Below, piece after piece: positions 60,203-64,000 of a stretch of 64,000 bases of DNA. The position numbers and the translations under genes are program-made. The DNA lies in NCBI GenBank assembly GCA_963697205.1, contig CAVONB010000015.1, positions 186,001 to 250,000 on the forward strand, in the 5' to 3' direction. The notes beneath the pieces are model-generated. The model was not told the origin of the DNA. It ran no database searches and saw only the letters and a list, made by a program, of their open reading frames with translations. This DNA comes from CAVONB01 sp963697205 (GTDB lineage: Bacteria; Pseudomonadota; Alphaproteobacteria; Rhizobiales; Hyphomicrobiaceae). Within the stretch, counting starts at the first letter, position 1; each line of letters opens with the position of its first letter.

Positions 60203-60409
60203 GGGCGGGGTCCGTGGCGGCGAGGTGCGGGGAGGGTTGCGTGACGGGGGCCGGTGCAGGGTCGGGGAAACGTGCCCGGTCGCGGGCGCCATGTCCATCG
60301 GGGCTCGGCTGTTGCCCGATGCGGGTCGCGCCGCGACAGGCACTCCTCTTCCGGCGGCGGCGGCGCGCGCGTAGTCTGCGGGGCAACCGACGTGCAATGG
60401 GGACCGGAA

Positions 60410-61498
60410 ATGATCATGGACAGTCGCGATTTCGATGCCCTGGAAGATCAGGCACGTCAGGCGCTGAGGCCCGGGGCGATGGAATTCTGCGCGACGGGGG
60501 CGGACGACGAGATCTCCGCGCGCGAGAATGTCGAGGCGTGGCGCGGGCTGCGGCTGAGGCCGCACATCCTGAACGATATCACCGCGGTCGACATCACGAC
60601 GACGGTGATCGGTGGCAAACTCGCGATGCCGATCCTGGTCGCGCCGATGGGCCGGCACATGGTCTACAACCGGGAAGGCGAGGCGGCTACGGCGCGCGGC
60701 GCGGCGATGGCGGGCGCGGGCTTCACCTTGCCGACGAATGCAACCCGCACGATCGAGGACGTGGCCAAGGAGCGCGGCGGCGCGCCGCAATGGTTCCAGC
60801 TCTACATGTATCCCGATCGCTCGATCACGGAGCAGCTGCTGGATCGCGCGGCCGAGGCCGGCTATGCAGCGATTGCCTTCACGGTCGATCAACCGGCGCC
60901 GGGCTGGAGCCCGCGTGCGTCGCGAACGGGCATTCGTCCCTCGGAGGGTCTGCGTCACGTCAACCTGCCTGGACAGCCGTTCGGGTCCAACGGTTACGAT
61001 CTGCACAATCGCGGCGTGGTACGGTTTCCCGCGTCGTGGACGGAGCTGGAGTGGCTGGTGAAGCGTTCTCCGCTGCCGATCATCGTGAAGGGCGTGCTGC
61101 GCGGCGACGACGCGGCGCGATCGGTCGACATGGGTGCGAAGGGCATTCTCGTGTCCAATCACGGTGGACGGCATCTCGATACGACGGTGACCACCGCGGA
61201 GGCGCTGCCGGAAGTGGTCGATGCCGTGGGGCAGCGCGCGGACGTGTACGTCGACAGTGGCATCCGGCGCGGGACGGACGTCCTGAAGGCGATCGCGCTG
61301 GGAGCGAAGGCAGTGCTAATCGGGCGGCCGGCGCTGTGGGGCCTGACAGTGCGCGGCGCGGAGGGCGTTAACGACGTGCTGGTGCATCTGGCCGGTGAGC
61401 TGAAGCTTGCGATGATCAACGCGGGCGTGCCGACGCTGGCCGATGCCAAGGCCGATCTGGTGGCGCGGCGGTGGGGCTGGACGGTCGGCGGGCGGTAG
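60410..61498 (+). CDS. FMN-dependent alpha-hydroxy-acid oxidase/dehydrogenase
   Basis: 362 residues of the L-lactate/glycolate oxidase family. FMN and substrate residues appear in MPILVAPMGRHM (about 78-89), QLYMYPDRSI, IVKGVLRGDDA (Lys), the catalytic His in SNHGGRHLDTT, and DSGIRRGTDVLKAIALGAKA with the C-terminal phosphate site. The reaction is oxidation of an L-alpha-hydroxy acid; whether oxygen or a membrane carrier is the acceptor is not clear. Close divergent spacing (207 bases) from the oxygenase gene. Confidence 0.92.
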   Translation: MIMDSRDFDALEDQARQALRPGAMEFCATGADDEISARENVEAWRGLRLRPHILNDITAVDITTTVIGGKLAMPILVAPMGRHMVYNREGEAATARGAAMAGAGFTLPTNATRTIEDVAKERGGAPQWFQLYMYPDRSITEQLLDRAAEAGYAAIAFTVDQPAPGWSPRASRTGIRPSEGLRHVNLPGQPFGSNGYDLHNRGVVRFPASWTELEWLVKRSPLPIIVKGVLRGDDAARSVDMGAKGILVSNHGGRHLDTTVTTAEALPEVVDAVGQRADVYVDSGIRRGTDVLKAIALGAKAVLIGRPALWGLTVRGAEGVNDVLVHLAGELKLAMINAGVPTLADAKADLVARRWGWTVGGR

Positions 61499-61653
61499 CT
61501 AGTCGATGAACGGCCATTCATCGTAAGTCCATAAAATAACTCAATTTTTTCGACGGATGCGGGGCGCTTGCAGCGTTCTTCCTGGCATAGGTGACGGCGA
61601 TGGGCTCACGCGGGTGGCGGGGGCCGCCGCACCCGGCACAGGAGAACGGAACG

Positions 61654-61926
61654 ATGATGAAGGGTCTCATTCTTGGCACTGCGGCGCTTCTGGTCGCGGC
61701 TGGCTCGGCGGTTGCCGCTCCCAAGCACTATGGGGATCGCGGGTACTCTTCGCGCGGAAACGTGACGGGTTGGGAGCGGGTTCAGATCGCCCGGAGCGCG
61801 GCGCGTGTCGCGATGGTGAAGCGGCAGGCCTATCGTGACGGCCGCGTGACGCGCTGGGAGCGCGCGCAGATCCGCCAGGCCGAGGCGCGACATGCGGCGC
61901 TGGTGCGGCGCGCCCACCGTTCGTAA
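61654..61926 (+). CDS. Small secreted basic protein
   Basis: 90 residues from ATG 61654: signal peptide (MMKGLILGTAALLVAAGSAV, cleavage after AVAA near 22), then a basic, Arg-rich helical mature part of about 67 residues (VQIARSAARVAMVKRQAYRD, two similar WERxQIRQ-like repeats: GWERVQIARSAARV and RWERAQIRQAEARH). No known family. It has its own strong terminator at 61952-61991. Confidence 0.75.
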   Translation: MMKGLILGTAALLVAAGSAVAAPKHYGDRGYSSRGNVTGWERVQIARSAARVAMVKRQAYRDGRVTRWERAQIRQAEARHAALVRRAHRS

Positions 61927-61951
61927 CGACACCTCGCAGGTGACATCAGGA

Positions 61952-61991
61952 GTTCGAGGCGGGTCCGATGGGCGCGCCTCGAACCTTTTTT
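61952..61991 (+). terminator. Rho-independent terminator
   Basis: A 10-bp stem (GTTCGAGGCG / CGCCTCGAAC) around 13 loop bases is followed by a C and six T (61986-61991). It ends the small secreted protein gene. Confidence 0.9.
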
Positions 61992-62129
61992 GCATTTGCG
62001 CGCGCGCTTCGGCGGCGGGTGGTTTGATGGGGATCAAGGACCGTGCTCTGCTGATCGTGCGGGTTTCTTGTGTCGCGCCAGGATCGAGCGTGCGTGCGGC
62101 TTTAGCGAGCTTTCAGCCAAGGGGGCGCC

Positions 62130-62945
62130 ATGGCGAACATCGCCCATACGACGGATTTCTCCGACGAGAGCGCGGTTGCGTTCCAGCATGCCTTGCGATT
62201 GGCGCTGTGTGCGCCGGGGCGGCTCGACCTGCTTCATGTCCGGGGGCACGACCAGAAGACGTCGTGGGAGAATTTTCCGCACGTGCGGCAGGTGCTGTCG
62301 GCGTGGGGCGTGCTGGGGGCCGGCGTGGCGCCATCTCAGATCGAGAGCCGACTCGGCTTGCGGGTGACGAAGGTGGAGATCGGCGACGACGATCCGTTGC
62401 ACGGGATCGAGCGGTATTTCGCGCGCCACGAGCCCGATCTGGCCGTTGTGGCAACGCATGGCCGGCAGGGCATGAACCGCTGGCTCAACGGGTCGGTGTC
62501 GGAGGACATGGCGACGCGGACGCATGTGCCGACATTGATGATCGGGCCGAAGAGCCGGCCGTTTGTCGATCCTGCAACGGGTGAGCTGTCATTGAACCGC
62601 GTGCTGCTGCCGGTGGCGGCCACGCCGTCGCCGCGCGTGGGGCTGCACAGGCTCGGCATCGTGCTCGACCGGCTGGCGTTGCCGGCGGACATCGTCGCGG
62701 CGTCGGTCGGCGGTGAGGTCAGCGACCTCAAGGATGCCGAGGGCCGCGATTATCCCGTGGCGGTGCTCGAGGGCGCGATCGTCGACGCGATCCTGTCGGC
62801 GGCCGATCAGTGGGAGATCGATCTAATCGCGATGCCGACGGCGGGGCGGCACGGTGTCGTCGATGCGCTGCGCGGGTCGACGACGAGCCAGGTGGTGTCG
62901 CGAGCGCCGTGCCCGGTGTTGGCGTTACCGGCGGCGAGCTCATAA
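62130..62945 (+). CDS. Universal stress protein (UspA family, two domains)
   Basis: 271 residues. Two USP-like halves: the first (about 1-135) starts IAHTTDFSDESAVAFQHALR and ends in the ATP-loop-like ATHGRQGMNRWLNGSVSEDM; the second half ends TAGRHGVVDALRGSTTSQVVSRAPCPVL, the G-x2-G-x9-G(S/T) motif. Tandem USPs bind ATP or adenosine in stress adaptation. The gene stands alone between a terminator and a convergent SDR. Confidence 0.92.
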   Translation: MANIAHTTDFSDESAVAFQHALRLALCAPGRLDLLHVRGHDQKTSWENFPHVRQVLSAWGVLGAGVAPSQIESRLGLRVTKVEIGDDDPLHGIERYFARHEPDLAVVATHGRQGMNRWLNGSVSEDMATRTHVPTLMIGPKSRPFVDPATGELSLNRVLLPVAATPSPRVGLHRLGIVLDRLALPADIVAASVGGEVSDLKDAEGRDYPVAVLEGAIVDAILSAADQWEIDLIAMPTAGRHGVVDALRGSTTSQVVSRAPCPVLALPAASS

Positions 62946-62969
62946 TCATCGGCGCTTGAATGACGGTAC

Positions 62970-63050
62970 ACCCGCATTCCTCCCAAAGCTGCGCTCAAGC
63001 GCATCGCCGGCGGGGAATGCGGGTGACCCGAATATTCTCGCGAGTACTCG
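62970..63050. repeat. Cluster of inverted repeats between USP and SDR genes
   Basis: ACCCGCATTCC (62970-62980) pairs with GGAATGCGGGT (63014-63024), enclosing the inner hairpin TGCGC-TCAA-GCGCA (62990-63003). Three short palindromes follow at once: GAATATTC, CTCGCGAG and CGAGTACTCG (63030-63050). The last lies before the SDR stop on the minus strand. A bidirectional terminator is likely. Confidence 0.6.
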
Positions 63051-63054
63051 CTGC

Positions 63055-63807
63055 CTATACCGCCAGCAGTCCGGCATCGACCGGCAGGAAGTGACCGGTG
63101 ACAGCGCGGGCACGCGGGTTTGCGAGGAAGGCGACGCCGTCGGCGATGTCCTCGGGTGTCGGGAAGCGCTTCTGCGGCAGGCGGTTTTGCATATGCTCGC
63201 GGCGCTCGGGATCGGCCAGCATCACTTGGCGTGAGGGAGTCAGCACGGTTGCCGGCGCGACGGCGTTGACGCGGATGTTGTCGGTCGCCCATTCGATGGC
63301 GAGCATGCGCGTCATGCCAGCGATGCCGGATTTCGACATGCCGTAGACGTGGCCCATCGGCAGGCCGGTGACGGCGTGGGTGGACGAAATGTTGACGACG
63401 TTGCCGGGTAGCTTGTTTGCCAGCCAGTGGCGGGCAATCTCGATCGTGAGGAAGTAAGCGCCCTTCAAATTGATGTTCATGACGTCGTCGTACTCTTCGG
63501 GCGTGACGTCGATGGCGGCCTTGCGGAGCTGACGGCCGGCGTTGTTGACGAGGCAGTCGATGCGGCCAAAGGCCTTCAGCGCCTGGGCGACGGCGGCCTT
63601 GATCTGGCCGTGGTCGCGGATATCGAGGCTGATCTTTTCGACCTTGACCTTCTTGACGGCGGGGTCCGCGCAGGTCTCGCCGAGCATGTCGGCCTTCAGG
63701 TCGGCCAAAGCCAGGTCGAAGCCGTCCTCGGCCAAGCGGTTGGCGATCGCGCGGCCAAGGCCGACAGAAGCGCCGGTGATGAAGGCGACGGGTCGTTGGT
63801 TGCTCAC
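63055..63807 (-). CDS. Short-chain dehydrogenase/reductase
   Basis: 250 residues of classical SDR: TGASVGLGRAIANRL (about 11-25), NNAGRQLR near 88, and the catalytic Ser/Tyr/Lys with YGMSKSGIAG (about 155-164). C-terminal residues FLPVDAGLLAV complete the fold. Substrate unknown; it resembles 3-ketoacyl-ACP-like or sugar-alcohol SDRs. The GTG at 63807 with GGGAG upstream is the start; the frame is open to 63903 with no family sequence. Confidence 0.9.
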   Translation of the reverse strand: MSNQRPVAFITGASVGLGRAIANRLAEDGFDLALADLKADMLGETCADPAVKKVKVEKISLDIRDHGQIKAAVAQALKAFGRIDCLVNNAGRQLRKAAIDVTPEEYDDVMNINLKGAYFLTIEIARHWLANKLPGNVVNISSTHAVTGLPMGHVYGMSKSGIAGMTRMLAIEWATDNIRVNAVAPATVLTPSRQVMLADPERREHMQNRLPQKRFPTPEDIADGVAFLANPRARAVTGHFLPVDAGLLAV

Positions 63808-64000
63808 TTGGGGTCTCCCGGTCAATTGTTGTCGAGGTTGGGCCGACAATAGGAGTGGCCGGCACGGCGGTAAAGCCATCGCCGGGGCGGACTGCCATGG
63901 CACCGGCGCAGGGCTCGGCCGCGGGGGTCAGGGGGGCTCCAGATGTGCGGCGAACCCGCCGGTTGGGGCGGCGGTCGGCGTTGCCATCACCGGACGGTAG

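Noticed and set aside
60203..61174. Upstream extension of the 2OG oxygenase frame
   Set aside because: Antisense to the FMN oxidase; homology to the oxygenase family begins at the ATG 60202.
63808..64000. Right-edge frames
   Set aside because: No recognisable start, motif or RNA; too little sequence.
1..64000. tRNA, rRNA, CRISPR, transposase or phage genes
   Set aside because: Looked for T-arm-like and repeat patterns and for transposase/integrase motifs; none convincing.

Overview
The window is chromosomal DNA of a GC-rich, free-living bacterium, most likely an alphaproteobacterium of or near the Hyphomicrobiales (Rhizobiales). This rests on a MASE1 histidine kinase with a FixJ-type regulator, a metalloprotease/DsbA/accB-accC neighbourhood, NIPSNAP, OtnK/OtnC and many SDR, amidase and amidohydrolase genes, and very high third-position GC. 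The assignment is an inference from gene content. I see no rRNA, tRNA, insertion sequence, prophage or CRISPR array, so this is ordinary core and metabolic chromosome with a few unusual genes.

Layout. 0.1-6.6 kb: an SDR, a 1131-residue membrane/coiled-coil protein of unknown function, a macro-domain hydrolase and a thiolase-like protein lacking its second catalytic cysteine. 6.9-10.5 kb: a zinc operon (zur, znuC, znuB) ending in an SRPBCC-M50 intramembrane protease. 10.5-13 kb: ispG, a membrane protein and a tiny SelW-like selenoprotein gene read through an in-frame UGA. 13-18.1 kb: an inner-membrane protein, an MFS permease, an AhpD-like protein and a long frameshifted gene. 18.2-21.4 kb: marR-emrA divergent from emrB. 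21.4-28.7 kb: a ZIP transporter, a His-rich SEC-C protein, guaA, an SGNH acyltransferase, a KefB-type antiporter and a secreted aromatic/His-rich peptide.

28.9-36.5 kb: aat, a cyclase-family hydrolase, MarR divergent from a VOC/AHSA1/DUF1428 operon with a perfect 18-bp operator, an MFS exporter and an amidase. 36.7-41.7 kb: otnK-otnC-SDR for four-carbon sugar-acid catabolism, two small membrane or periplasmic proteins and a flavin-dependent acyl-CoA dehydrogenase-like enzyme. 41.8-45.8 kb: a tandem NIPSNAP protein, a small membrane protein behind a promoter with a terminator (sRNA or attenuator), and a MASE1 kinase/FixJ regulator pair. 45.9-52 kb: cupin, malate/lactate dehydrogenase family, amidohydrolase, MBL-fold hydrolase, isopropylmalate-dehydrogenase family and aminotransferase. 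52.3-57 kb: M48 protease with repeats, DsbA-like protein, accB and accC. 57-64 kb: a large fusion of a periplasmic binding protein to a pentameric ligand-gated ion channel, a 2OG-Fe(II) oxygenase, an FMN hydroxyacid oxidase, a small secreted peptide, a universal stress protein and an SDR.

The most notable items are the binding-protein/pLGIC fusion (57192-59525), the UGA-containing SelW gene with a hairpin at the bacterial SECIS position (12734-12952), the SRPBCC-M50 protease in the zinc operon (9218-10495), and the promoter-operator-hairpin-terminator unit at 42822-42932.
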